From: Phycicoccus elongatus Lp2
Lineage (GTDB): Bacteria > Actinomycetota > Actinomycetes > Actinomycetales > Dermatophilaceae
DNA: 44,117 nucleotides
Reading direction: 5' to 3'
Assembly (NCBI RefSeq): GCF_000367525.1
Contig: NZ_HF570956.1
Location: forward strand, 409,651-453,767
Shown here: piece by piece, positions 11,528 through 19,032 of the stretch
How the letters are laid out: each line of letters opens with the position of its first letter
Position numbering within the stretch: the stretch's first letter is position 1
Translations under genes and position numbers: made by a program
The notes under the pieces: generated by a model
The model's database searches: none
Told to the model about the DNA's origin: nothing
Seen by the model: the letters and a program-made list of their open reading frames with translations, nothing else

Positions 11528-13669
11528 ATGAACGACAGCGCGACCGATCCCGTCGAGCGGACGGCATACATCACCTGCGTGCTCTGCGAGGCGAGCTGTG
11601 GCCTCGAGGTCAAACTGCGCGACGAGCAGATCGAGTCGATCCGCGGCCACGAGGGTGACCCGCTGAGCCGCGGCCACATCTGCCCGAAAGCCATTGCGCT
11701 GCAGGACATCCATGCTGACCCTGATCGGCTGCGCAAGCCGGTGCGGCGCGCCGGCGACGACTGGGTCGAGATGGAGTGGGACGAGGCGATCAGCCTGGTC
11801 GCCACCAGGCTCGCGCAGGTCCAGGCCGAACACGGTCGCAATGGTGTCGGTGTCTACCTCGGGAATCCCAACGTCCACTCGCTCGGGGCATTGACCCACG
11901 GCATCAACCTCGTCCGCACCCTGGGCACGAAGAACACCTTCAGCGCCACGTCGGTCGACCAGTTGCCGCACCAACTCATGGCGTGGGCCCTCTACGGCCA
12001 CCAGTTCCTCCTGCCGGTGCCCGACATCGACCGCACCGACCTGCTCGTGCTCTTCGGCCACAACCCGATGGCCAGCAACGGCTCGATCTGGACGGTTCCG
12101 GACTTCCCCGCCCGGCGTCGCGAACTCGCCTCTCGCGGAGGACGATTCGTCGTCGTGGATCCGCGTCGCACGGAGACGGCCAAGGTTGCCGACGAGCATC
12201 ACTTCGTCCGACCCGGCACCGACGTCTGGGTGCTCTTGGCGATGTTGCGCGAGGTGCTGGCGCTGGGCGCCAGCCCCGCGGCATATGTCGACGGGGTGGA
12301 GGCGGTGCGGCGAGCGGTCGAGCCCTTCACCCCCGAGGTGGCCGAGTCCTTCTCCGGTATGCCGGCCGCCACGATCCGGGGGTTGGCGGCGGACCTGCAC
12401 GGGGCGCGGGCGGCTGCGCTCCACGGCCGGATGGGGGTGTCGACCCAGGCCTATGGCGTGGTGTGCCAGTGGGCGATTCAATGCATCAACATCCTCACCG
12501 GCAACCTCGACCGACCCGGCGGGACCATGCTCACGTCACCGGCGATTGATCTCGTCGGGCACAAGATCGTCGCGGCCGGGCACTTCGGGGCGTGGCAGTC
12601 GCGGGCAAAGGGGTTGCCGGAGTTCGGATCCGAGCTTCCTGTGTCGACACTGGCCGACGAGATCCTGACCCCGGGGGAGGGGCAGATCCGAGGCTTGGTG
12701 TCGATCGCCGGCAACCCAGTGTCGTCGACGCCCGGTGGGCACCGGTTGGACGAGGCGCTGGGCGGGCTCGACTTCATGGTCGCCATCGACATCTATGTCA
12801 ACGAGACGACCCGGCACGCGGACGTGATCCTGCCGCCGACCGGGCCGCTGGAGCGGGAGCACTACGACCTGATCTTCCACACTCTTGCCGTGCGCAACAC
12901 GGCGCGCTGGTCGCCCGCGCTCTTCGAGAAGCCGGATGACGCCCGCCACGACTGGGAGGTCGCGCGCGATCTGGCGCTGGCCCTCATCCGGGCCCGCGGC
13001 GAGAAGCCGTCGGTCGTGGACCAAGGGCGATTCCGCGTGCCGCCGCGGATGATTGTCGACGGGCTCCTGCGGGTCGGACCGGTGCGCGGTGGGGTCAAGA
13101 AGGTCGCGAAGCGACCCGGCGGGATCGATCTCGGGCCGCTGGAGTCGGTGCTGCCTGACCGGCTGCAGACGCCGACGAAGCGGATCGACCTGGCGCACGA
13201 CGTGCCGATGTCGGCCGTCGCCGAGCTGGCCGATCACCTGGACGTGGGTCCGATCCGGCTGGCGCCCGACGAGCTGCTGCTCATCGGTCGGCGCCACCAG
13301 CGCGACAACAACTCGTGGCTGCACAACGCGCCGCGCCTGACGAAGGGCCGAGCGCGCCACCAGTTGCTCGTCCACCCCGACGATCTCGCGAAGCGTGGGA
13401 TCGTGGACGGTGACGAGGTGTCGGTGCGATCCGCGAGTGGGCAGATCGTCGTCGAATGCGCGGCCAGCGAGGACATGATGCGCGGCGTGGTGTCGCTGCC
13501 CCACGGCTATGGGCACGGTCGCAAAGCTGGTGTGCGGATGCGGCACGCGGTGACGCTGCCGGGTGCGTCCATCAACGACCTCACCGACCCCTCACGCACC
13601 GAGCAGGTCAGCGCCAACGGCGTCCTCAACGGTGTGCCCGTGACTTTGGCGCCCGGACCGCCCGCCTGA
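11528..13669 (+). CDS. Molybdopterin oxidoreductase (formate dehydrogenase alpha/BisC-like)
   Basis: The 713-residue member of the DMSO-reductase superfamily has an N-terminal [4Fe-4S] site C17-x2-C20-x3-C24-x27-C52, then the molybdopterin-binding core and a C-terminal molydopterin dinucleotide-binding domain (LLIGRRHQRDNNSWLHNAP, GDEVSVRSASGQIVVE). Around the expected metal-ligand position the sequence is SATSVDQLPHQ with no Cys or Sec, so the ligand may be Ser or Asp. There is no Tat signal, so it is cytoplasmic. No partner subunit gene is adjacent, so the electron partner is unknown. The substrate cannot be assigned; formate dehydrogenase is only the generic label. ATG 11528 is 4 bp after the HEPN stop, so the genes are probably co-transcribed. 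A MobA-like gene lies at 30.1-30.7 kb. Confidence 0.88.
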   Translation: MNDSATDPVERTAYITCVLCEASCGLEVKLRDEQIESIRGHEGDPLSRGHICPKAIALQDIHADPDRLRKPVRRAGDDWVEMEWDEAISLVATRLAQVQAEHGRNGVGVYLGNPNVHSLGALTHGINLVRTLGTKNTFSATSVDQLPHQLMAWALYGHQFLLPVPDIDRTDLLVLFGHNPMASNGSIWTVPDFPARRRELASRGGRFVVVDPRRTETAKVADEHHFVRPGTDVWVLLAMLREVLALGASPAAYVDGVEAVRRAVEPFTPEVAESFSGMPAATIRGLAADLHGARAAALHGRMGVSTQAYGVVCQWAIQCINILTGNLDRPGGTMLTSPAIDLVGHKIVAAGHFGAWQSRAKGLPEFGSELPVSTLADEILTPGEGQIRGLVSIAGNPVSSTPGGHRLDEALGGLDFMVAIDIYVNETTRHADVILPPTGPLEREHYDLIFHTLAVRNTARWSPALFEKPDDARHDWEVARDLALALIRARGEKPSVVDQGRFRVPPRMIVDGLLRVGPVRGGVKKVAKRPGGIDLGPLESVLPDRLQTPTKRIDLAHDVPMSAVAELADHLDVGPIRLAPDELLLIGRRHQRDNNSWLHNAPRLTKGRARHQLLVHPDDLAKRGIVDGDEVSVRSASGQIVVECAASEDMMRGVVSLPHGYGHGRKAGVRMRHAVTLPGASINDLTDPSRTEQVSANGVLNGVPVTLAPGPPA

Positions 13670-13693
13670 TCCGACGGACCCACCGAACTCCTT

Positions 13694-13737
13694 GCGTCCG
13701 CGTCTTCCGTCGTTATGGCAACGGAACACGCGGACGC
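13694..13737. repeat. Dispersed hairpin repeat, copy A
   Basis: GCGTCCGCGT (13694-13703) pairs with ACGCGGACGC (13728-13737), and inside it TTCCGT pairs with ACGGAA, giving 16 pairs around a 10-nt loop. It is preceded by CCTT and contains ATGGCAAC, features shared with copies at 20327 and 33871. It lies between convergent genes and covers the TetR stop codon, so this copy may also terminate both transcripts. Confidence 0.65.
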
Positions 13738-14309
13738 TGGGTGGGGGTTTCCTGCAGCGCTTCCAGGGCTCGAGTGCAGTGGGCCACCAGGGCCGTGACC
13801 TCCACATTCGAGGCGTCCGCTGAGGACTCGATGGCCCGGTCCTCGACGTAGGCGACCCAGGCGTGGACCACGGGTCGCGCCGCCGCGGCATACCCACAAC
13901 GCTCGATGACGAGGTCGGCGAGGCGGGCGCGCAGGGTGGTCGCGAATTCCTCCTCGCCCTCCGGCGTCGGGATCGACACCGGCCCTTGACCGAAGACGAG
14001 GGCGACATAGAAGGCTCGCCGTCGCCGGATCTGCTCGATGAAGCGGCGCGTGACCTGCTCCAGCGCGACCTCGCCGGTTGCGCCATCGTCGGGTCGGGCG
14101 TTGCGCAGGAAGCGTCGTCCGGCCGCCGCGACGACGGCCTGGTGGTAGGCCGTCTTGGTCGGGAAGTAGTGGAAGAGCAGTCCGCGCGAGATGCCGGCCT
14201 CGGCGGCCACCGCGTCGATCGACACCTCCTGCACCGGCTTGTCGACGAACATCCGCAGCCCGATGCCGAGCAGTTGCCGACGACGTTCGTCGGGGGTGAG
14301 GCGCACCAT
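13713..14309 (-). CDS. TetR-family regulator of the acyl-CoA dehydrogenase operon
   Basis: The 198-residue protein has the TetR N-terminal helix-turn-helix (SIDAVAAEAGISRGLLFHYFPTKTAYHQAVV, about residues 30-60) and a helical ligand-binding domain. ATG 14309 (MVRLTPDERRRQLL) is preferred over 14324, because the latter would put the 5' end inside the palindromic operator at 14317-14331. The gene is divergent from the acyl-CoA dehydrogenase with only 43 bp between starts, so it most likely represses both itself and that operon, with an acyl-CoA or related metabolite as inducer (inference). Its last codons lie in hairpin repeat copy A. Confidence 0.9.
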   Translation of the reverse strand: MVRLTPDERRRQLLGIGLRMFVDKPVQEVSIDAVAAEAGISRGLLFHYFPTKTAYHQAVVAAAGRRFLRNARPDDGATGEVALEQVTRRFIEQIRRRRAFYVALVFGQGPVSIPTPEGEEEFATTLRARLADLVIERCGYAAAARPVVHAWVAYVEDRAIESSADASNVEVTALVAHCTRALEALQETPTQRPRVPLP

Positions 14310-14316
14310 AGTGCTA

Positions 14317-14345
14317 TTGAGCATTGCTCAACAAGACGCTACCGT
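14317..14345 (+). promoter_or_regulatory. TetR operator palindrome over a leaderless promoter
   Basis: TTGAGCA-T-TGCTCAA at 14317-14331 is a perfect 7+1+7 palindrome. On the plus strand TTGAGC (14317-14322) and TACCGT (14340-14345) are spaced by 17 bp as -35 and -10 boxes, with the acyl-CoA dehydrogenase ATG 7 nt after the -10. The operator thus covers the -35 box, fitting repression by the adjacent TetR protein. Confidence 0.65.
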
Positions 14346-14352
14346 CAATCCC

Positions 14353-15633
14353 ATGGACTTCGCCCACAGCTCCCGCGCCGCCGACCTTGCCGAGCGTGTC
14401 CGCACCTTCGTCGACACCGAGGTGCTGCCCGCCGAAGAGGTCATCACCGCCGACATCCTGGCCCGGCGCGCCCGCGGCGCGGACCCCTGGACGGTGCATC
14501 CGCTCATCGAGGAGTTGAAGACGAAGGCCCGGTCGGGTGGCCTGTGGAATCTCTTCCTCCCCGCCGGCCACGAGGGTGCGTATGCCGCGAAGTACGGCAC
14601 CGATGGCGCGGCGGGTCTGACCAACCTCGACTACGCGCCAGTCGCCGAGGCGACCGGTCGCAGCTATCTCGCGCCGTTGGTGTTCAACTGCAACGCGCCG
14701 GACACAGGCAACATGGAAGTGCTGCTCAAGTACGGCTCGCAGGGGCAGAAGGATCAGTGGCTCGACCCCTTGCTGGACGGTCGCATCCGCAGTGTCTTCC
14801 TGATGACCGAGCCGGGCGTCGCTTCCTCGGACGCCACCAATATGGAGGCCACCGCGCGCCTGGACGGCGACGAGGTCGTCATCAACGGACGCAAGTGGTG
14901 GTCCACCGGCGCCGGCCACCCCGACGCCAAGGTCGGGATCTTCATGGGCCTGACCGACGAGTCGGCGCCCCGCCATCAACAGCACTCGATGGTCGCCGTC
15001 CCGCTCGACGCGCCCGGCGTGAAGGTCGAGCGGCTGCTGACCGCCATGGGCGTCTACGACGAACCGATCGGCCACGGCGAGGTGACGCTCACCGACGTGC
15101 GCCTCCCGGCCGAGGCGATCATCGCTGGGCCGGGGCGGGCCTTCGAGATCGCCCAGGGCCGACTCGGGCCGGGGCGAGTGCATCACTGCATGCGCCTCAT
15201 CGGCCTGGCGGAGTACGCCCTGGAACTGGCCTGTGAGCGCTCGGTCCGTCGCGTCGCGTTCGGTAAGCCGATCGCCAACCTCGGCGGCAACCGGGAGCGT
15301 CTGGCGAAGGCACGGATCGCGATCAACCAGGCCCGATTGCACGTCCTGCACGCCGCGTGGAAGCTCGACACCTATGGCACGGCGGGCTCGCTCTCGGAGG
15401 TGTCCGAGATCAAGGCAGCAGTGCCCCAAATGGCTTGTGACGTCATCGATCTCGCCATCCAACTCCACGGTGGCGCCGGGATGGGTCCGGATTTCCCGCT
15501 CGCAACGGCCTATGCGGGCGCGCGCTCGCTCCGCCTCGCCGATGGGCCGGATGAGGTTCACCTCGGCGTCGTGGCAAGGCATCTGCTCAAGCCGTATGCC
15601 GCGGCCGCAGCGGCGGAGGCGGGTGCGCGATGA
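14353..15633 (+). CDS. Acyl-CoA dehydrogenase, ACAD10/11-like
   Basis: The 426-residue FAD enzyme has the standard ACAD order: N-terminal helical domain, central beta domain with FLMTEPGVASSDATNMEATA, and C-terminal helices with ERSVRRVAFGKPIANLG, then AIQLHGGAGMGPDFPLATAYAGARSLRLADGPDEVH. The last segment is typical of the ACAD10/ACAD11 and LvaC branch. In that branch the enzyme works with an APH-type kinase to convert 4-hydroxyacyl-CoA through a 4-phosphoacyl-CoA. ATG 14353 has no ribosome site, but a -10-like TACCGT ends 7 nt before it, so a leaderless message is likely. It is first in an operon with SDR, kinase and phosphatase genes, each joined by an ATGA overlap. Confidence 0.9.
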   Translation: MDFAHSSRAADLAERVRTFVDTEVLPAEEVITADILARRARGADPWTVHPLIEELKTKARSGGLWNLFLPAGHEGAYAAKYGTDGAAGLTNLDYAPVAEATGRSYLAPLVFNCNAPDTGNMEVLLKYGSQGQKDQWLDPLLDGRIRSVFLMTEPGVASSDATNMEATARLDGDEVVINGRKWWSTGAGHPDAKVGIFMGLTDESAPRHQQHSMVAVPLDAPGVKVERLLTAMGVYDEPIGHGEVTLTDVRLPAEAIIAGPGRAFEIAQGRLGPGRVHHCMRLIGLAEYALELACERSVRRVAFGKPIANLGGNRERLAKARIAINQARLHVLHAAWKLDTYGTAGSLSEVSEIKAAVPQMACDVIDLAIQLHGGAGMGPDFPLATAYAGARSLRLADGPDEVHLGVVARHLLKPYAAAAAAEAGAR

Positions 15634-16415
15634 GGGCGCTGGTCACCGGCGGCGCCTCCGGTCTCGGCTTGGCGCTGACGAAAGCCCTTCTCGCACAGGG
15701 AGATCTCGTCGTCGTCGGTGACCTCGCGGAGAGCCGCCCCGAGAGCGTGCCGGGCGACGCGGCATACCTCACCTTGGACGTGCGCTCCGAGCGTGACTGG
15801 GAAGCCGCCCGGGACTGGGTGGACCGCGAGTGGGGCCGCCTCGACCTGCTGGTCAACAACGCCGGCATCGCGACCGGCGGCCGGATCGACGTCGAGACGA
15901 CCGAGGACTGGCAGCGCGTCCTCGACATCAACCTGATGGGTGTCGTGCGCGGCTGTCGGACGTTCACGCCAATCTTCAAGCGGCAGAGGGACGGTCACAT
16001 CGTCAACGTTGCCTCATTGGCCGGCTTCATCCACGGGCCGGGAATGTCGAGCTACAACGCGACGAAGGCCGCGGTCGTTGCCGTCTCGGAGACGCTCGGA
16101 TTCGAGCTCGACCCTTGGGGGATCAAGGTCTCGGTCGTGTGCCCGTCGTTCTTCCGGACCAACCTGCACGAGAGCATGCGCGGCACCGACACGGCGATGG
16201 AATCGACCGCGATCGGCCTCATCACGCAGGCGCCGTTCACTGCGGCCGAGATCGCGACCGCGGTCCTCCATGGCATCGAGGCGGGTGACGCGGTCATCGT
16301 GCCCGACGACATCGCGGTCTCGATGGTCGCGATGAAGCGCACCGACCCCGAGGCGTATGCCGTGTGGGGCCGCGACGGCGCCGCGCGCCTGGCGCGTCGG
16401 GAGCTCGGCGGATGA
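15630..16415 (+). CDS. Short-chain dehydrogenase/reductase
   Basis: The 261-residue classical SDR has the cofactor motif TGGASGLGLA at residues 6-15, NNAG near 75, and the catalytic Ser ahead of YNATK (Tyr and Lys near 138-142). Asp in VVVGDLAES after the second strand favours NAD over NADP. It oxidises or reduces a secondary alcohol/ketone; in the context of the operon the likely substrate is a 3- or 4-hydroxyacyl-CoA or its keto form, analogous to LvaD, which is inference. Its start overlaps the acyl-CoA dehydrogenase stop (ATGA) and its stop overlaps the kinase start. Confidence 0.92.
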   Translation: MRALVTGGASGLGLALTKALLAQGDLVVVGDLAESRPESVPGDAAYLTLDVRSERDWEAARDWVDREWGRLDLLVNNAGIATGGRIDVETTEDWQRVLDINLMGVVRGCRTFTPIFKRQRDGHIVNVASLAGFIHGPGMSSYNATKAAVVAVSETLGFELDPWGIKVSVVCPSFFRTNLHESMRGTDTAMESTAIGLITQAPFTAAEIATAVLHGIEAGDAVIVPDDIAVSMVAMKRTDPEAYAVWGRDGAARLARRELGG

Positions 16416-17482
16416 GCGCCGACGCCGCTGCCGCAGTCCGCGAGGAAGATGCCTTTGAGGTCGCGGCCGTGACGGAATGGCTTCGGGAGAACGCAATTGA
16501 TGCCTCTGGCATCGCAGACGAGCCGATCGTCAAGCAGTTCACCGGCGGCGCGTCCAACCTGACCTATCAACTCTCCTACCCCAGCGGTCGGAACCTGATC
16601 CTGCGCCGTCCGCCCTCGGGAACCAAGGCCAAGGGTGCTCACGACATGGGCCGCGAGTTCCGGATCCAACAAGCGCTGGCACCGGTCTTTCCTCTCGTGC
16701 CACGCATGGTCGGGCACTGCCTCGACGACGCGGTGATCGGCAGCGAGTTCTACGTCATGGAACGGATCGACGGCGTGATCCTGCGCAAGGACATCCCCGT
16801 GGGCATTGGCCTCGACGAGTCCGCGACGGTGGATCGTCTGTGCGACAACGCGATTCAGGCACTCGTCGACCTCCACGGGGTGGATCCCCATGCCTCAGGT
16901 TTGGCCGAGCTTGACCGGGGTCCGGGTTACGTCGAGCGTCAGGTCGGCGGTTGGATCGAGCGGTATCGCCGGGCCCGTACCGAGGACGTGGGGGACTTCG
17001 CCGAGGTCATGGCCTGGCTCGAGGCGCACCAGCCCGCTGAGCAGCCGCACGCGATGATCCACAACGACTACCGCTTCGACAACCTCGTTCTCGACCGTGA
17101 GGACCCCACTCGCATCGTCGGCGTCCTTGACTGGGAGCTCGCGACGGTCGGGGATCCCCTGATGGACGTTGGGTCGCTCATGGCCTACTGGTGTCAGGCC
17201 GACGATCCGCAGGACGTCCGCAACATCAGGCTCCAGCCCACCGATGCCCCGGGTATGTGGACGCGCGTCCAGGTGTGGGACGCCTATGCCGAACGGCGCG
17301 GGATCACCGTGCCCGAGCAGGACCGACGGTTCTACGAGCTCTTCGGGACGTTCCGGTTGGCCGGGATCGCCCAGCAGATCTACTACCGCGCCTTCCACGG
17401 CCAGACGACCAATCCCACGGCGCGCTTCATGGGTATCGTCGTGCACGTGCTCGATGCCCGCTGTCGGGAGTTGCTCGGATGA
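16412..17482 (+). CDS. APH-family phosphotransferase (ACAD10/11 kinase-domain-like, LvaA-like)
   Basis: The 356-residue kinase has the aminoglycoside-phosphotransferase fold: FTGGASNLTYQL as nucleotide loop, LILRRPP with the ATP-binding Lys position, the Brenner motif HNDYRFDNL near residue 211, and the metal-binding LDWELATVGDP. Sequence style matches the N-terminal half of human ACAD11 and Pseudomonas LvaA, which phosphorylate the hydroxyl of 4-hydroxyacyl-CoA, rather than antibiotic-resistance enzymes. Adjacent acyl-CoA dehydrogenase and SDR genes strongly support that reading. Starts and stops overlap the neighbours by 4 bp. An ordinary aminoglycoside or choline kinase is a less likely alternative. 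Confidence 0.9.
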   Translation: MSADAAAAVREEDAFEVAAVTEWLRENAIDASGIADEPIVKQFTGGASNLTYQLSYPSGRNLILRRPPSGTKAKGAHDMGREFRIQQALAPVFPLVPRMVGHCLDDAVIGSEFYVMERIDGVILRKDIPVGIGLDESATVDRLCDNAIQALVDLHGVDPHASGLAELDRGPGYVERQVGGWIERYRRARTEDVGDFAEVMAWLEAHQPAEQPHAMIHNDYRFDNLVLDREDPTRIVGVLDWELATVGDPLMDVGSLMAYWCQADDPQDVRNIRLQPTDAPGMWTRVQVWDAYAERRGITVPEQDRRFYELFGTFRLAGIAQQIYYRAFHGQTTNPTARFMGIVVHVLDARCRELLG

Positions 17483-18162
17483 GCCGGATCTATGTGGTGC
17501 GCCACGGCGAGGCATCTTGGCACGCAGAGGACTACGACCAGCTCACTGACAAGGGCCACGCCCAGGCAAGGGCGGTGGGGGCCGAACTGGCGGCCCGCGG
17601 CATACGCCCCGATGTCGTGGTCTCGGGGACCCTGCGTCGGCACCGGGAGACCGCGGCAGGGCTGCTCGAGGGCGCCGGGTGGGACCACGCCGTGGCCGAG
17701 GACGACCGGTGGAACGAGCTCGACGCCGACGACATCGTGCGGGCGCATGCTCCGGAACACGCGACGATGACCGCTGCGCTGGCGCACTTCGCCGGGCGGG
17801 GAGCCGCCGGGGACTTCGACGCACTCTTCGGCGAGGCGATGGTGCGCTGGTTCGAGACAGGGTCGGGCTATCTGGAGTCCTATCGCGAGTTCACCCAGCG
17901 GGTGGAGGACGTGCTGGGAGCGCTCGTTTCAGGACTCGCGCCCCTGGGTCAGGCCGTCGTCGTCACCTCCGGCGGCGTCGGCAACAGCATCGCCTCCCAG
18001 GTCCTCGGCGGGGGCGCCGAGACGTGGATGCGAATCTTCGGCACCTTCCCCAACACAGGCATCATGCGGCTCTCCCACTCGGGTGAGCGGGGGCTGCGGT
18101 TGCTCTCGCTGGGCGAGATCTCGCACCTCGAACAACGGCCCGAGTTGCTCTCCGAGCGCTGA
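17479..18162 (+). CDS. Histidine phosphatase (phosphoglycerate-mutase superfamily)
   Basis: The 227-residue protein begins MSRIYVVRHGEASWH, the phosphohistidine RHG motif, followed by SGTLRRHRETA with the phosphate-binding Arg. The usual second catalytic His (THGG) is replaced here: the segment reads VVVTSGGVGNS. Proteins with TSGG exist elsewhere in the superfamily, so phosphatase activity is possible but weaker evidence than a full site. As last gene of the acyl-CoA dehydrogenase/SDR/kinase operon (ATGA overlap with the kinase) it may remove a misplaced phosphate from a phosphoacyl-CoA or a by-product; this is inference. A strong hairpin follows its stop. Confidence 0.87.
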   Translation: MSRIYVVRHGEASWHAEDYDQLTDKGHAQARAVGAELAARGIRPDVVVSGTLRRHRETAAGLLEGAGWDHAVAEDDRWNELDADDIVRAHAPEHATMTAALAHFAGRGAAGDFDALFGEAMVRWFETGSGYLESYREFTQRVEDVLGALVSGLAPLGQAVVVTSGGVGNSIASQVLGGGAETWMRIFGTFPNTGIMRLSHSGERGLRLLSLGEISHLEQRPELLSER

Positions 18163-18175
18163 CGTCCACCGAAGG

Positions 18176-18200
18176 CAGCTTCTGCGTGACGCAGAAGCTG
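18176..18200. terminator. Perfect hairpin between convergent genes
   Basis: CAGCTTCTGCGT (18176-18187) and ACGCAGAAGCTG (18189-18200) are exact reverse complements around one G; in RNA about 10 pairs with a 5-nt loop. It lies between the convergent histidine phosphatase and PNPOx-like genes and fits a bidirectional terminator, though no T run is present. Confidence 0.7.
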
Positions 18201-18213
18201 GGGTCGGGACCGG

Positions 18214-18654
18214 TCAGACGTGGTCGTGCGGCGGGCGCAAGTGCGTCCACGGCCGCGTGAGCTCGAAGCGGCGACCGTTGATCTCGTCGACGTCGATGGC
18301 GATGACGTTGAATTTTGCGGTGTCGACCCACGGTCGCAGCGGCAACTGGTCCAGCGCGTCGAGTTCGTGTCTCTCGAGTTGCCGGGCGCGACCGCGCACG
18401 ACGACGCTGTGCGCCTCCTCATCGCCGAACTCATCGATCTCGAAGGCCACGTCGTCGTTGATCGTCAGTCCGAGAAGCTTGCTGCCCTCGGCGGTCCGGA
18501 AGACGAGGCGGCGATCGGCGTCCACCGCATAGTTCAGCGGCACGATGTGCACCTCGTCGAGCAGGTGGAAGGCCAGCCGCCCGAACTCCTGCGCGTGCAG
18601 CAACTCCCAGCACTGCTCCGTCGTGAGGTTGCTGACCGGACTGTGCTCGCTCAT
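18214..18654 (-). CDS. Pyridoxamine 5'-phosphate oxidase family (split-barrel flavin-binding) protein
   Basis: The 146-residue protein has the split-barrel pattern of the actinobacterial PNPOx-like family: an N-terminal helix (LTTEQCWELLHAQEFGRLAFHLLDE), VHIVPLNYAVDADRRLVFRTAEGSKLLGLTIN, and VAFEIDEFG. Relatives bind FMN, F420 or heme; the N-terminal pattern CWELL-x3-FGRLA is common in mycobacterial members. The cofactor cannot be decided here. Start ATG 18654 gives the usual N-terminus for the family. It is transcribed alone, convergent with the histidine phosphatase, and faces the decayed monooxygenase gene. Confidence 0.87.
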   Translation of the reverse strand: MSEHSPVSNLTTEQCWELLHAQEFGRLAFHLLDEVHIVPLNYAVDADRRLVFRTAEGSKLLGLTINDDVAFEIDEFGDEEAHSVVVRGRARQLERHELDALDQLPLRPWVDTAKFNVIAIDVDEINGRRFELTRPWTHLRPPHDHV

Positions 18655-18754
18655 GGCGACCCTCCTGCTGCGTTGTCCACCAGCCTAGTCCGGGCCCTCC
18701 CCCGATGCAGCCGGTCCCGTGCGTGATGCGCACTACCCTTCGCCTCATGGCAAA

Positions 18755-19020
18755 TGAACCGTCGTCGGTCCGGGCAACACCGGCGCCGAGATCGCCGTGG
18801 ACCTCGTCGAGGCAGGAGCTCGACGGGTGCGCCTGGCGATCCGCACGATGCCGCACATCGTCCAGCGGACGACCCTGGGCTGGCCTGCGCAGGCGACCGG
18901 CATGCTCGTGCGCCATCTGCCGGCATCCAGCCGGACGTGGTCGTGGTCGCCAGTGGCTATGTGCGTGCGCTTGAATCCCTGCTCGGCGAGCACGGCGTCC
19001 TCGGAGTCGCCGCGCGCTGA
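18755..19020 (+). pseudogene. Remnant of a flavin-dependent monooxygenase with internal deletion
   Basis: From 18764 one frame reads VGPGNTGAEIAVDLVEAGA and continues through MPHIVQRTTLGWPAQATG to RHLP near 18920. This is the NADP-binding half of a CzcO/FMO-type flavin monooxygenase, including the GxGxxG loop. The reading then passes in another frame into PDVVVVASGYVRALESLLGEHGVLGV and a stop at 19020, which is the conserved C-terminal ATGY region of the same family. The FAD domain at the start, the roughly 100 residues normally between these segments, and the C-terminus are missing. No intact protein can be made. It is a vertical-decay relic between the PNPOx-like and saccharopine-dehydrogenase-like genes. 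Confidence 0.75.
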
Positions 19021-19032
19021 GGCGCCGGTCGG

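Noticed and set aside
16412-17482. Aminoglycoside resistance gene
   Set aside because: The fold is shared, but sequence style and the acyl-CoA dehydrogenase operon fit the ACAD11/LvaA kinase branch.
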